64,000 nucleotides of DNA from Haloferax denitrificans ATCC 35960. Its GTDB lineage: Archaea > Halobacteriota > Halobacteria > Halobacteriales > Haloferacaceae. The first letter of the stretch is position 1; each line of letters opens with the position of its first letter. The stretch covers positions 1 through 64,000 of the forward strand of contig NZ_AOLP01000019.1 of assembly GCF_000337795.1 (NCBI RefSeq), written 5' to 3'. Below are positions 17,782-24,834 of this stretch, in pieces. Made by a program: the position numbers and the translations under genes. A model generated the notes under the pieces. The model did not search any database, was not told the DNA's origin, and saw only the letters and a list, made by a program, of their open reading frames with translations.

Positions 17782-17913
17782 TTCGAACGGCTCTGGATTT
17801 CTCCCCGACGAACGTGTAATAAAAGTCAGACGACGCCGTAGCGGCGGTAAGAAGAATTATCCGGCGTCGGCACGGAGGTTCGTCCGACAGTCAACACACG
17901 GTTTAACACAATC

Positions 17914-18654
17914 ATGACAGAACTAGTCAAGACCGGTGTCGAAGGGCTCGATTCCATCCTGAACGGCGGTATCGTCAAGAACGCCGCGGTACTCATAAGC
18001 GGCAATCCCGGGACGGGGAAGAGTATCCTCGGACTCCAGTATCTCTACAACGGCGTCGACCAGTTCGACGAAGGCGGCCTGTATCTCACCTTCGAAGAGA
18101 CGGAAGACGACATCCGCGAGGCGGCCGAGTCCATCGGGTTCGACCGCTGGCACGAGTACGTCGAGTCCGGCGAAATCAAGGTCTACGACAAGCGAACGCT
18201 CCTCCGCGACGGTGACTTTTCGACGACGCTCGACCGCATCCTCGGCGACCTCCAGGACACCAACTACGACCGGCTCGTCCTCGACTCGCTGACGATGTTC
18301 CAGCTGTTTTTCGACGACGAGAAAGAACAGCGCCAGTACCTCCTGAAGTTCATCGACATCCTGAAGGACAGCGGTCTCACCTCGCTTCTGACCACCGAGC
18401 AGTCGGCCATCTTCCCCGAGACCGACATCGGGCTCGAAAACTTCCTGACCGACGGGAACATCTACCTCATCCAGAGTCCCGCGGGCGCGACGAGCAACCG
18501 CTACATCTGGGTGGCGAAGATGCGCAAGCAGAGCATCAAGAACTCGATGTTCCCGCTGGAAATCGCACAGGGCGGCATCAAGATATACGAGCAGGCGGCC
18601 GGGTTCTCGATGGTCGGCGAATCCCCGCCGTGGTTCGGCGAAGAGACCGAGTAA
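17914..18654 (+). CDS. cirA: KaiC-like RecA-fold ATPase CirA
   Basis: A 246-residue single KaiC domain with Walker A SGNPGTGKS (Lys-36, Ser-37), Walker B RLVLDSLTMF near residues 121-130, and a C-terminal segment typical of haloarchaeal KaiC-like proteins (VAKMRKQSIKNSMFPLEI). In Haloferax volcanii a KaiC-like protein of this position, CirA, has been reported to affect expression or function of motility genes; I match it by its location between arlCE and the archaellin genes. A tandem second KaiC domain, as in cyanobacteria, is absent. It is monocistronic and divergent from arlCE. The family function in haloarchaea is regulatory, and no circadian role should be assumed. Confidence 0.82.
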   Translation: MTELVKTGVEGLDSILNGGIVKNAAVLISGNPGTGKSILGLQYLYNGVDQFDEGGLYLTFEETEDDIREAAESIGFDRWHEYVESGEIKVYDKRTLLRDGDFSTTLDRILGDLQDTNYDRLVLDSLTMFQLFFDDEKEQRQYLLKFIDILKDSGLTSLLTTEQSAIFPETDIGLENFLTDGNIYLIQSPAGATSNRYIWVAKMRKQSIKNSMFPLEIAQGGIKIYEQAAGFSMVGESPPWFGEETE

Positions 18655-18979
18655 CGGGTCGGCCTCGAAGACCGGCGTGGCTCCATCCCGGCGGTTCTTT
18701 TTCTGTCTTCACCGTCAGACCGTTCCGGCTCCCCCCGCACACGGGAACGCGCCGCACTCGTCGACATCGTTCGTGTTCGTCTCGCTGGCTACCGTCTCCT
18801 TCTAGTTCGTCTCTTCTCACCGCCGCAACTCAGCCGCGGCGGTTGCCTGTCGAGTGAGCGCGGCCTCCGATAGCGTCACTCCGGCCGAGTTGTGCCGTGA
18901 GTAGTGTACTCCGAACAAACGACAGCGCCGCCGCTCGGGAGTCGGCGTCGGTAAAATAGAAGGAAAGCTTAGGGCCGGA
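18655..18979. other. Gap between cirA and arlA2 without a convincing gene
   Basis: The cirA and arlA2 genes converge here. Near 18690-18715 there is a T-rich stretch (TTCTTTTTCTG) that may end cirA transcripts. At 18945-18972 the minus strand reads TAAGCTTTCCTTCTATTTTA, which probably ends the archaellin mRNA. I see no open frame with haloarchaeal coding character in between. Confidence 0.5.
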
Positions 18980-19642
18980 TTACAGTTCGACGGGTTCGCT
19001 CTGCGTCTTGCCGGCGAGCTGCTGGGGCATCGTCAGGATGACCTGCGTCGTCCCGCCCGTGCGGGAGGTGATTTCGAGGCTGACCTGCTCGCCCGTCGAG
19101 AGGCCGCCGATGAGGTCGGTGTCGTCACCGTTGCTGTCTTCGATTGCGGCCGTGTCGATGGTGACCTCGTAGCGGTCGTTCATGCTGTTGAGGACGCCGA
19201 ACGAGCCGTCGTCGTCGGTGACCTTGGTGAGACCGAACTCGTCGCTGTCTGCGACGCCGGCTGCGGAGTCGTTCGTCGCGGAGTTATCTCCGGTCGTCAC
19301 CGTCTGGTTGGTCAGGGTGACGACGCTGTCGCCGCTGAGGTACTTGATGGAGGTCTCGTTCATGTCCACCGCGTCGGAACCGGCGGCGAGGCGAACGGTG
19401 AGCGTGATGTTGTCGATGTCCTCTTCTCCGCCGACCGTGCCGTGGGTGTTGAGGACTTCGACGCGGTTGGTGACCTTGTTCACGGACTGCTGTCCGGCGT
19501 CCTCGGCGGTGGCTTGCAGGAAGCCAGCCGTGTTCACGAGGACGCCCGCCGCGATTGCGGCGACCAGAACCATCGCGATGAAGACGATGAGGGTCCCGAT
19601 ACCGACCTGACCCCGGTCGTCGTCAGTAATGTTATCGAACAT
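18980..19642 (-). CDS. arlA2: Archaellin (flagellin) ArlA2
   Basis: A 220-residue archaellin precursor. The class III signal MFDNITDDDRG is cut by the prepilin peptidase (PibD/FlaK) before [10 protein letters not shown]. The long hydrophobic helix that forms the filament core follows (to about residue 40), then a beta-rich outer domain with Asn-X-Thr/Ser sequons (NITLT, NETS, NQTV, NDS) that are likely N-glycosylated. The start has a Shine-Dalgarno GGAG overlapping the arlA1 stop, so it is translated from the arlA1 mRNA. A 161-bp block is almost identical to arlA1. The C-terminus, [18 protein letters not shown], is also shared. Confidence 0.94.
   Translation of the reverse strand: MFDNITDDDRGQVGIGTLIVFIAMVLVAAIAAGVLVNTAGFLQATAEDAGQQSVNKVTNRVEVLNTHGTVGGEEDIDNITLTVRLAAGSDAVDMNETSIKYLSGDSVVTLTNQTVTTGDNSATNDSAAGVADSDEFGLTKVTDDDGSFGVLNSMNDRYEVTIDTAAIEDSNGDDTDLIGGLSTGEQVSLEITSRTGGTTQVILTMPQQLAGKTQSEPVEL
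19458..19618 (-). repeat. Near-identical archaellin 5' block, copy in arlA2
   Basis: This 161-bp block matches 20112-20272 in arlA1 at all but two positions (19484 and 19487). It encodes the hydrophobic core helix and the following segment to about VNKVTNRV. The flanking archaellin sequence is much more diverged, including at silent positions, which indicates gene conversion rather than selection on protein alone. Confidence 0.9.
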
Positions 19643-19651
19643 GTGAATCTC

Positions 19652-20293
19652 CTAGAGTGCGATGGGGTCGTTGTTGTCCTTGCCGGCGAGCTGCTGGGGC
19701 ATCGTCAGGATGACCTGCGTCGTGCCACCGTTGCGGCTAGTGATGTCGAGCTTGACGGTCTGACCCGTGGCCGTCCCGTTGGCTGTGGAGCCTTCGACCG
19801 TGGAGGTGTTGATGACGATCTCCGCGCGGTCGGACTGTTCGTTCAGGACTTCGAAGGAGCCGTCGCCGTCTTCGAGAACGCCCGCGGTGAAGTTGTTCCC
19901 AGTCGTCAGGTTGGCCGGGTCCGCTTGATCGTTGGCGTCGTTAGTGTCGTTGTAGGTGAGGGTCCGTGCGGTCGTCTCACTCAGGTACTTGACCGTCGTG
20001 TCTTCGAGAGAGACACTCCCAGAGCCGGCCGCGAGGCGAACCGTCAGGAAAACCTGGTCGACGGTGCGTTCCTCACCAGTCTGATTGACCAGACCGTGGG
20101 CGTTGACGACGTCGACGCGGTTGGTGACCTTGTTCACAGATTGCTGTCCGGCGTCCTCGGCGGTGGCTTGCAGGAAGCCAGCCGTGTTCACGAGGACGCC
20201 CGCCGCGATTGCGGCGACCAGAACCATCGCGATGAAGACGATGAGGGTCCCGATACCGACCTGACCCCGGTCTTCGTTGATGTTTTCGAACAT
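19652..20293 (-). CDS. arlA1: Archaellin (flagellin) ArlA1
   Basis: A 213-residue archaellin precursor beginning [10 protein letters not shown], with the predicted cleavage before [10 protein letters not shown]. The helix is identical to that of ArlA2, and an outer beta domain follows with several sequons (NQTGE, NDTND, NLTTG, NFTAG, NTST). ATG at 20293 is chosen because the signal peptide then has the usual length; an in-frame TTG 19 codons earlier would give an abnormal one. It is the first gene of the archaellin operon. Its promoter has GTTATGTA at 20371-20364 (minus strand), 14 bp from the motility box, leaving a leader of about 50 nt. It is probably the major filament subunit. Confidence 0.94.
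   Translation of the reverse strand: MFENINEDRGQVGIGTLIVFIAMVLVAAIAAGVLVNTAGFLQATAEDAGQQSVNKVTNRVDVVNAHGLVNQTGEERTVDQVFLTVRLAAGSGSVSLEDTTVKYLSETTARTLTYNDTNDANDQADPANLTTGNNFTAGVLEDGDGSFEVLNEQSDRAEIVINTSTVEGSTANGTATGQTVKLDITSRNGGTTQVILTMPQQLAGKDNNDPIAL
20112..20272 (-). repeat. Near-identical archaellin 5' block, copy in arlA1
   Basis: This is the partner of the block at 19458-19618, with 159 of 161 positions identical by direct comparison. Both copies lie in the same orientation 654 bp apart, so recombination between them would delete one archaellin gene and leave a chimera. Confidence 0.9.
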
Positions 20294-20382
20294 GGGTTTC
20301 GTGGGTTTGGTCCCACACTCTGTGGAGAGCGGGGAACCGTCACTCGTCAACTTGGAGAGGTCCTACATAACGCTACGGCCCT

Positions 20383-20402
20383 CAATATCAAGATTGATAT
20401 TG
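20383..20402. promoter_or_regulatory. Motility box upstream of arlA1, extended 9-2-9 inverted repeat
   Basis: The core TATCA AGAT TGATA (20386-20399) is part of a longer perfect inverted repeat with arms CAATATCAA and TTGATATTG around two bases. This is the most symmetric copy in the window. On the minus strand 14 bp separate the core from GTTATGTA, the arlA1 TATA-like box. Confidence 0.78.
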
Positions 20403-20508
20403 GTGGATGGGTGCGTCGATAAATAAGGTTCTTCGCACGCTCACGCGGGAAGCCGAATCGGCGCTCGTCTCAGAAAACGTAGGGGAAAAGACCGGAGCCG
20501 GAGCAGGT

Positions 20509-20847
20509 TCAGTCCTGCGTAATCTTCCGCCACACGTCGTCGAGTTTGTTCTTCACCTCCGGGCGCTCGGTCACACTGACGGTGTAGTCGTCGCCCTCGA
20601 AGCGGACGACGATCTCGTCGACTTCGCGGCGGTAGACGTTCGTCCGTCGGTGTTCGTCGGAGAGAACCCGGTCGTGTAGTTCGAGGAGGCCCGCGGCCGT
20701 CAGTTCCTCGATCCGGCGATAACAGGTCGCGATGGGGATATCCAACATCTCGCTGAACTCCTGTGCCGAGTGAGGCTCGTCCGCGGCACGGAGGATATCC
20801 GGGTTGTATTCGTTCCCCAGCGCTGAGAGGGTCCTGTCAGACTCCAT
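20509..20847 (-). CDS. Winged-helix (ArsR-like) transcriptional regulator beside archaellin genes
   Basis: A 112-residue acidic protein. Residues 15-65 form a winged helix-turn-helix (ADEPHSAQEFSEMLDIPIATCYRRIEEL, with recognition helix IATCYRRIEEL and wing LLELHDRVLSDEHRRTNVYRR). A C-terminal segment, EVDEIVVRFEGDDYTVSV, could mediate dimerisation. It resembles haloarchaeal ArsR-type HTH proteins and, in size and position, the euryarchaeal archaellum activator EarA, but I cannot show orthology. It lies upstream of arlA1 on the same strand, separated by about 216 bp and the motility box. It is my leading candidate for the protein that binds TATCA-N4-TGATA; this is inference. Confidence 0.82.
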   Translation of the reverse strand: MESDRTLSALGNEYNPDILRAADEPHSAQEFSEMLDIPIATCYRRIEELTAAGLLELHDRVLSDEHRRTNVYRREVDEIVVRFEGDDYTVSVTERPEVKNKLDDVWRKITQD

Positions 20848-20979
20848 AGATAGAGATTCATCAGGACGCGCCGCTTGTCAATGTGTTGGTTGTCTATCTG
20901 CCACGTTCTCAGTCGTAGTAGTGAGGTCGCCACACGCGGTGACGATGGGATTATATGCCACGGCACCGAGCATCCGCCG

Positions 20980-21657
20980 ATGGACGACGAGGACGAACGT
21001 CCCCCCACTCACCCAGAGGAACAGGGGGTCGTTGGGACGGACGAACTCGATATCAGCCGCGACGAGCACGTCGCGGCGCTCGACACGGGTCGGTACGTCA
21101 TCTCGACGGGGGAAAACAGGCCGCCAACACCGATCGACGACGAGGCCGGTGGCGAGAGTGGACCCTCCGACTCCAACTCCGACTCCGATTCCGACGGGGC
21201 CGGCCGCCCCGATACGGAGGCGGCCGGTGAAGACGACGAGAGAGACACGAGCACCAGCACACCCGAGCTCGTCCTCCCGAAAGACCCGAAAAAACGGGCC
21301 GTGCTCGCCCGCCGCCTGCTCGCGGAGCGCGTCGGGGCGGTCCGCGCGGACCACGCGCTCGTCACGACCGCGCTCGTCGACGGCGAGGTCGCCCGACACG
21401 AGACCGTCTCCGACGACGTGACCGACGTCGTCCACTCGTTTCTCACGTGGTACGCCGAGGCCGTCGGTAGCGCCGACACGCCGCCCGACGAGGTGCTCGG
21501 TATCCTGCTTTTAGCCTCGGAGGTTCAGGTCACCTACCCCAGTCGGGCCGTCGAGGCGCTCGCGGCCGCGAACGGACTCGGCCGCGACGACAGCATCGGT
21601 GACCTTCTCGACGCCGTCGAAGAGACGGGGGCTTCGTTCCCACCACGTCAACGCTGA
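20980..21657 (+). CDS. Conserved haloarchaeal protein in the motility cluster (possibly DUF7500)
   Basis: A 225-residue soluble protein. The N-terminus (1-110) is acidic and low in complexity, except for the segment ISRDEHVAALDTGRYVISTGENRPP. The C-terminal 100 residues are helical (VLARRLLAERVGAVRADHALVTTALV, VVHSFLTWYAEAV). I believe it belongs to the haloarchaeal DUF7500 family but cannot verify that. TTATATG at 20951-20957 lies about 27 bp upstream of the ATG, which suggests a leaderless mRNA. No motility box precedes it. Its position between the winged-helix gene and cheY suggests, but does not prove, a role in taxis. Confidence 0.65.
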   Translation: MDDEDERPPTHPEEQGVVGTDELDISRDEHVAALDTGRYVISTGENRPPTPIDDEAGGESGPSDSNSDSDSDGAGRPDTEAAGEDDERDTSTSTPELVLPKDPKKRAVLARRLLAERVGAVRADHALVTTALVDGEVARHETVSDDVTDVVHSFLTWYAEAVGSADTPPDEVLGILLLASEVQVTYPSRAVEALAAANGLGRDDSIGDLLDAVEETGASFPPRQR

Positions 21658-21739
21658 CGGCGGTGACACGCTCTGCGAGCGCTCTCCGAGAACCGGCGTC
21701 GACACGGCGTGACGTGGGCGATTGACGCTTTATATCCCG

Positions 21740-21753
21740 TATCAGCCTTGATA
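21740..21753. promoter_or_regulatory. Motility box upstream of cheY (TATCA-N4-TGATA)
   Basis: TATCA GCCT TGATA is a perfect copy. The next 14 bp end at TTTATGG (21768-21774), the likely cheY TATA box, which puts transcription start at or just before the cheY ATG. A second AT-rich TTTATAT lies upstream of the box at 21729 and could be an alternative promoter. Confidence 0.78.
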
Positions 21754-21798
21754 ATGGGGAGGAAGGGTTTATGGTGTGATTTTCGGAAATCTGGAGGT

Positions 21799-22167
21799 AT
21801 GGCAAGCAAGGTACTGGTCGTAGACGACTCCGCGTTCATGCGGAATCTCCTCAAACAGCTCCTCGAGGGTGAACACGAAGTCGTCGGCGAAGCCGAAAAC
21901 GGGGTCGAAGCGGTGGAACTCTACCGCGAACTCGAACCCGATGTCGTCACGATGGACGTCGTGATGCCGATTCGAAACGGCATCGAAGCGACGTCCGAGA
22001 TCAAGTCGCTCGACGCCGGCGCATCGGTCATCATGTGCACGTCGGTCGGACAGGAAGAGAAGATGCGCGAAGCGGTCGAGGCGGGGGCCGACGGCTACAT
22101 CACGAAACCGTTCCAGAAGCCGAACGTGCTTCAGGCAATCGCCGACGTGATTCAGGCAGAGGCATGA
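21799..22167 (+). CDS. cheY: Chemotaxis response regulator CheY
   Basis: A 122-residue single receiver domain with acidic pocket D9-D10, phospho-acceptor D53 in VVTMDVVMPIRNG, Thr/Ser near residue 82 (IMCTSVGQ) and the conserved Lys in YITKPFQKP. Phospho-CheY reaches the archaellum through CheF and ArlCE/ArlD rather than through FliM. GGAGGT abuts the ATG directly, too close for normal Shine-Dalgarno use, consistent with leaderless translation. It overlaps cheC by ATGA. Confidence 0.96.
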   Translation: MASKVLVVDDSAFMRNLLKQLLEGEHEVVGEAENGVEAVELYRELEPDVVTMDVVMPIRNGIEATSEIKSLDAGASVIMCTSVGQEEKMREAVEAGADGYITKPFQKPNVLQAIADVIQAEA

Positions 22168-23351
22168 ATCTCGACGTCCGGTCGCTTCGCACGTTCAGTC
22201 GGCTCGCCCACTCGGGCGCGGAGAAAGCCGCGGGTTCGCTGACCACGCTCGCGGGCATCGACACGTACGTCAACGTCACCAAGGTCGAACTCGGGACGAA
22301 GTCGGACGTCGAAAGCGAGTTCGCCGAACGCGACCTCGTGAGCGTCCACATCGGCTTTTCGGGGGGCTTAGACGGCCACACTGTGTTGGCGTTCTCGCCC
22401 GAGTCCGCAGAGCGGTTGGTCGACGCGTTGATGCCGGGCATCGACGCCACCGACGCCGAGGGCGAACTCGCCGAGAGTAGCCTCAAGGAGGTCGCGAACA
22501 TCATGCTCGGCGGTTTCATCGACGGCTGGGCCGACTACCTCGACACGACCGTCGACATCACGACGCCGACCTACGTCGACGACGAGAACGACGGGCCGCT
22601 CGACCACATCGAGGCCGAGGGGTTCGAAAACGGCGGCGACGACGAGCACGTCCTCGTCTTCCGCAACCAGCTGGAGGCCGCGGACAACGCCATCGAATTC
22701 GACCTGTACATGGTGCCGACCGCCTCGTCTATCGGGACCATCGTCGAGGCGAGCGGCGACGACGGCGCGCTCCCGGTCGAGTCGTTCGCCGCCTTCTCCG
22801 AGATGATAAACGACGGCGCGAATCAGGCCTCGGAGGACATCACGGCGATGACGGGCATCGACACGACCGTCGAGGTGAGTCGGCTGAGCTTCGTCCCCAT
22901 CGAGGGGGTGCCGATGTCGTTGACAGACGCGGTCCGTCGCGGCGTCGTGTTGGAGTTCAGCGGAACGCCGAGCGGCTACATCGCTATCCTCTTCGACGAG
23001 CCGTCGGCCGAGAACATCGCCAGCAGTCTCCTGCCGGGCATGGAGGGCGACGAGGCGATGCGCCAGAGCGCGATTCAGGAGATCGGAAACATCACGACCT
23101 CCGGCTTCCTCGACGGTTGGGCCAACGCGCTCGAAACGACTATCGACATCTCGCCGCCGAAGCACGTCCACGACATCGGGTCGGCCATCATCGACCCGCT
23201 CGCGACGGACCTCGCGCAGTCTCAAGAGTACGCGTTCCTCATCGACTCGACCATCCGAACGGACGACGACGAGTTCACCTGCGACATCTACGCGCTCCCC
23301 GACGAGACGGAACTGCGCAAGGCGCTCAAGCAACTCTCACCCGCCGCGTGA
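22164..23351 (+). CDS. cheC: CheY-P phosphatase family protein CheC (two-domain)
   Basis: A 395-residue protein with two CheC-type repeats. The first has LAESSLKEVANIMLGGFIDGWADYL near residues 105-130, the second MRQSAIQEIGNITTSGFLDGWANAL near residues 290-315. Both match the CheC active-site helix pattern (D/S-x3-E-x2-N). CheC proteins dephosphorylate CheY and interact with CheD to tune adaptation. The usual single CheC is about 200 residues, so this is a tandem form, as known in haloarchaea. The start overlaps the cheY stop; cheD follows after 21 bp. Confidence 0.92.
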   Translation: MNLDVRSLRTFSRLAHSGAEKAAGSLTTLAGIDTYVNVTKVELGTKSDVESEFAERDLVSVHIGFSGGLDGHTVLAFSPESAERLVDALMPGIDATDAEGELAESSLKEVANIMLGGFIDGWADYLDTTVDITTPTYVDDENDGPLDHIEAEGFENGGDDEHVLVFRNQLEAADNAIEFDLYMVPTASSIGTIVEASGDDGALPVESFAAFSEMINDGANQASEDITAMTGIDTTVEVSRLSFVPIEGVPMSLTDAVRRGVVLEFSGTPSGYIAILFDEPSAENIASSLLPGMEGDEAMRQSAIQEIGNITTSGFLDGWANALETTIDISPPKHVHDIGSAIIDPLATDLAQSQEYAFLIDSTIRTDDDEFTCDIYALPDETELRKALKQLSPAA

Positions 23352-23372
23352 ACCCCCCGTAGAGGTATCTCA

Positions 23373-23882
23373 ATGCAAGTTTACACAACGGACACGCCCG
23401 CGGCCCGCTCCGGTCGAATCAAGGTCGGAATCGCCGATTTCGCCGTCTCCAGCGACGAGAGCACGCTGACGACGAGCGGTCTCGGCTCCTGTATCGGCGT
23501 CGCGCTGTACGACCCCGAGACGGGCATCTCGGGTCTCGCACACGCCATGCTCCCGAACGCGGACGACGACAGCGAGCCGGCGAAGTTCGTCGACACCAGC
23601 GTCGAACTCCTGCTCGAAGAGATGCGGGCGGTCGGCGCGGACACCGACCGAATCGTCGCCAAAATCGCCGGGGGAAGCACCATGTTCGACTTCACCTCGG
23701 CCGACGGCGACGGCAGTATCGGCGACCGAAACGTCGCGGCGACGCGAACGGCGCTCGCCGGGTTCGGTATCGACGTCGTCGCCGAGGACGTCGGCGGCTC
23801 CCACGGCCGCTCGTTGGAGCTCGAAAGCGAGACCGGCGACCTCCGCGTGCGGAGCGCGAAAAGCGGCACGCACGTGCTCTGA
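23373..23882 (+). CDS. cheD: Chemoreceptor glutamine deamidase CheD
   Basis: A 169-residue protein that deamidates receptor glutamines and stimulates CheC. Family motifs are visible: LTTSGLGSCIGVALYDPETGISGLAHAMLP, with the catalytic Cys in GSCIGV near residue 37 and the catalytic His in GLAHAMLP, and AKIAGGSTMFDF near residues 95-106. It is the last gene of cheY-cheC-cheD. A tandem 25-bp repeat directly after it may form the 3' end of the mRNA. Confidence 0.94.
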   Translation: MQVYTTDTPAARSGRIKVGIADFAVSSDESTLTTSGLGSCIGVALYDPETGISGLAHAMLPNADDDSEPAKFVDTSVELLLEEMRAVGADTDRIVAKIAGGSTMFDFTSADGDGSIGDRNVAATRTALAGFGIDVVAEDVGGSHGRSLELESETGDLRVRSAKSGTHVL

Positions 23883-23893
23883 GCGGGTTTCTC

Positions 23894-23943
23894 TCTTCTC
23901 GACGCGGTTGTGTCGAAATCTTCTCGGCGCGGTTGCGTCGAAA
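23894..23943 (+). repeat. Two tandem 25-bp units after cheD, each a small hairpin
   Basis: The units 23894-23918 and 23919-23943 differ at two of 25 positions. Each contains TCGAC...GTCGA-type complementary arms around GCGGTTG. They may mark the 3' end of the cheY-cheC-cheD mRNA. The remainder of the roughly 300-bp gap to arlD contains the motility box, the arlD promoter and its leader. Confidence 0.7.
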
Positions 23944-24024
23944 CCGTGTCCCGAATCTGCGTAGGCGACCGGTGACACCGAGGTCGAGCGAGGACGACGG
24001 ATTTCGAACTCCGAGACAGCGAGA

Positions 24025-24038
24025 TATCACTGGTGATA
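24025..24038. promoter_or_regulatory. Motility box upstream of arlD (TATCA-N4-TGATA)
   Basis: TATCA CTGG TGATA is a perfect copy. Fourteen bases later comes TTTATG (24053-24058), the probable TATA box, and the arlD start follows after a leader of about 100 nt. The leader carries GAGGTGA just before the ATG. No open frame in the leader ends at the arlD start, unlike those in front of cheB and arlCE. Confidence 0.78.
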
Positions 24039-24186
24039 ATGGCTCGAATAGATTTATGTCGCCTCCTTCGAATGCTTTCACCGAAACGGTACGACAACGC
24101 GTGTGACACACCGGACAGCGCCCTGCGCTCTCCGTCGCCCTGAGTCGGGGGACTCGGGGGTCGTGCCGTCTTGAACGAGGTGACCT

Positions 24187-24732
24187 ATGTACTTGGACCC
24201 GGACGAATACGACCCAGACGAACTCCGACGTATCGCGCGTGACGCCCCACGGCCCAGACGGAACGGCGACGGCCGATTCGACGACAGCAGATTCGACGAT
24301 AGCCGGTACGACGACGGCCGGTTCGACGACCGGGGACCGTTCCGGTTCGACAACCCGCTTTTCGACCGGAGCCGACAGGAGGCGTCCGAGGCGCTCCGGT
24401 CGAGCCAGCTCGAACACCTGCTCGTCCACCAGTCTCGCGGCGAGGAAGACGGCGTCGAAAAGCCGTATCTCCGCTCGCTACCGGACAAGTACGGCGCGGA
24501 GCGCGTCGTCTTCGACTGGCTGGAGTTCCTCGTCCTCAAAGGCGGGTTCAAGCGGGCGATGGACGCCCTCCGGTACTACCAGACGGTCGACTGGGTCACG
24601 CCGGGCGTCGAGGAGACGCTCCGTGACTACCTCCTCGGCTTCTCCGCCGACGTCGACGAACCGACCGACCTCGACGTCGACGACCACCTGCTGAGTCTGG
24701 TCTACGTCGCCCGTCTCTCCTCGATGGTGTGA
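24187..24732 (+). CDS. arlD: Archaellum accessory protein ArlD (FlaD/E domain)
   Basis: A 181-residue protein. A disordered Arg/Asp-rich N-terminus (about 1-65, with repeats of FDDSRYDD type) precedes a FlaD/FlaE domain at residues 85-180: EKPYLRSLPDKYGAERVVFDWLEFL, MDALRYYQTVDWVTPGVEETL, and the closing VDDHLLSLVYVARLSSM. The same order of motifs occurs at the C-terminus of ArlCE. With ArlCE it should form the cytosolic switch complex. The disordered part is probably a flexible linker to the ring. Confidence 0.88.
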   Translation: MYLDPDEYDPDELRRIARDAPRPRRNGDGRFDDSRFDDSRYDDGRFDDRGPFRFDNPLFDRSRQEASEALRSSQLEHLLVHQSRGEEDGVEKPYLRSLPDKYGAERVVFDWLEFLVLKGGFKRAMDALRYYQTVDWVTPGVEETLRDYLLGFSADVDEPTDLDVDDHLLSLVYVARLSSMV

Positions 24733-24834
24733 CGCCGACCGCCGGGTCTCGAACACGGTCTCTCCTTGCGACAACCGAGTGAATTCCATGACTGCGCGAA
24801 CCACCCCGCCGAGTCCGAATCGAGTTGATACCGT

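Noticed and set aside
20294..20350. TTG-initiated longer form of ArlA1
   Set aside because: It would place 19 polar residues before the class III signal and spoil prepilin-peptidase recognition. ArlA2 begins at the equivalent Met.
24072..24143. 23-codon frame in the arlD leader as a third upstream frame
   Set aside because: Its ATG is only about 16 bp from the TATA box centre, too near to be at the transcript start, and its stop does not overlap the arlD start.
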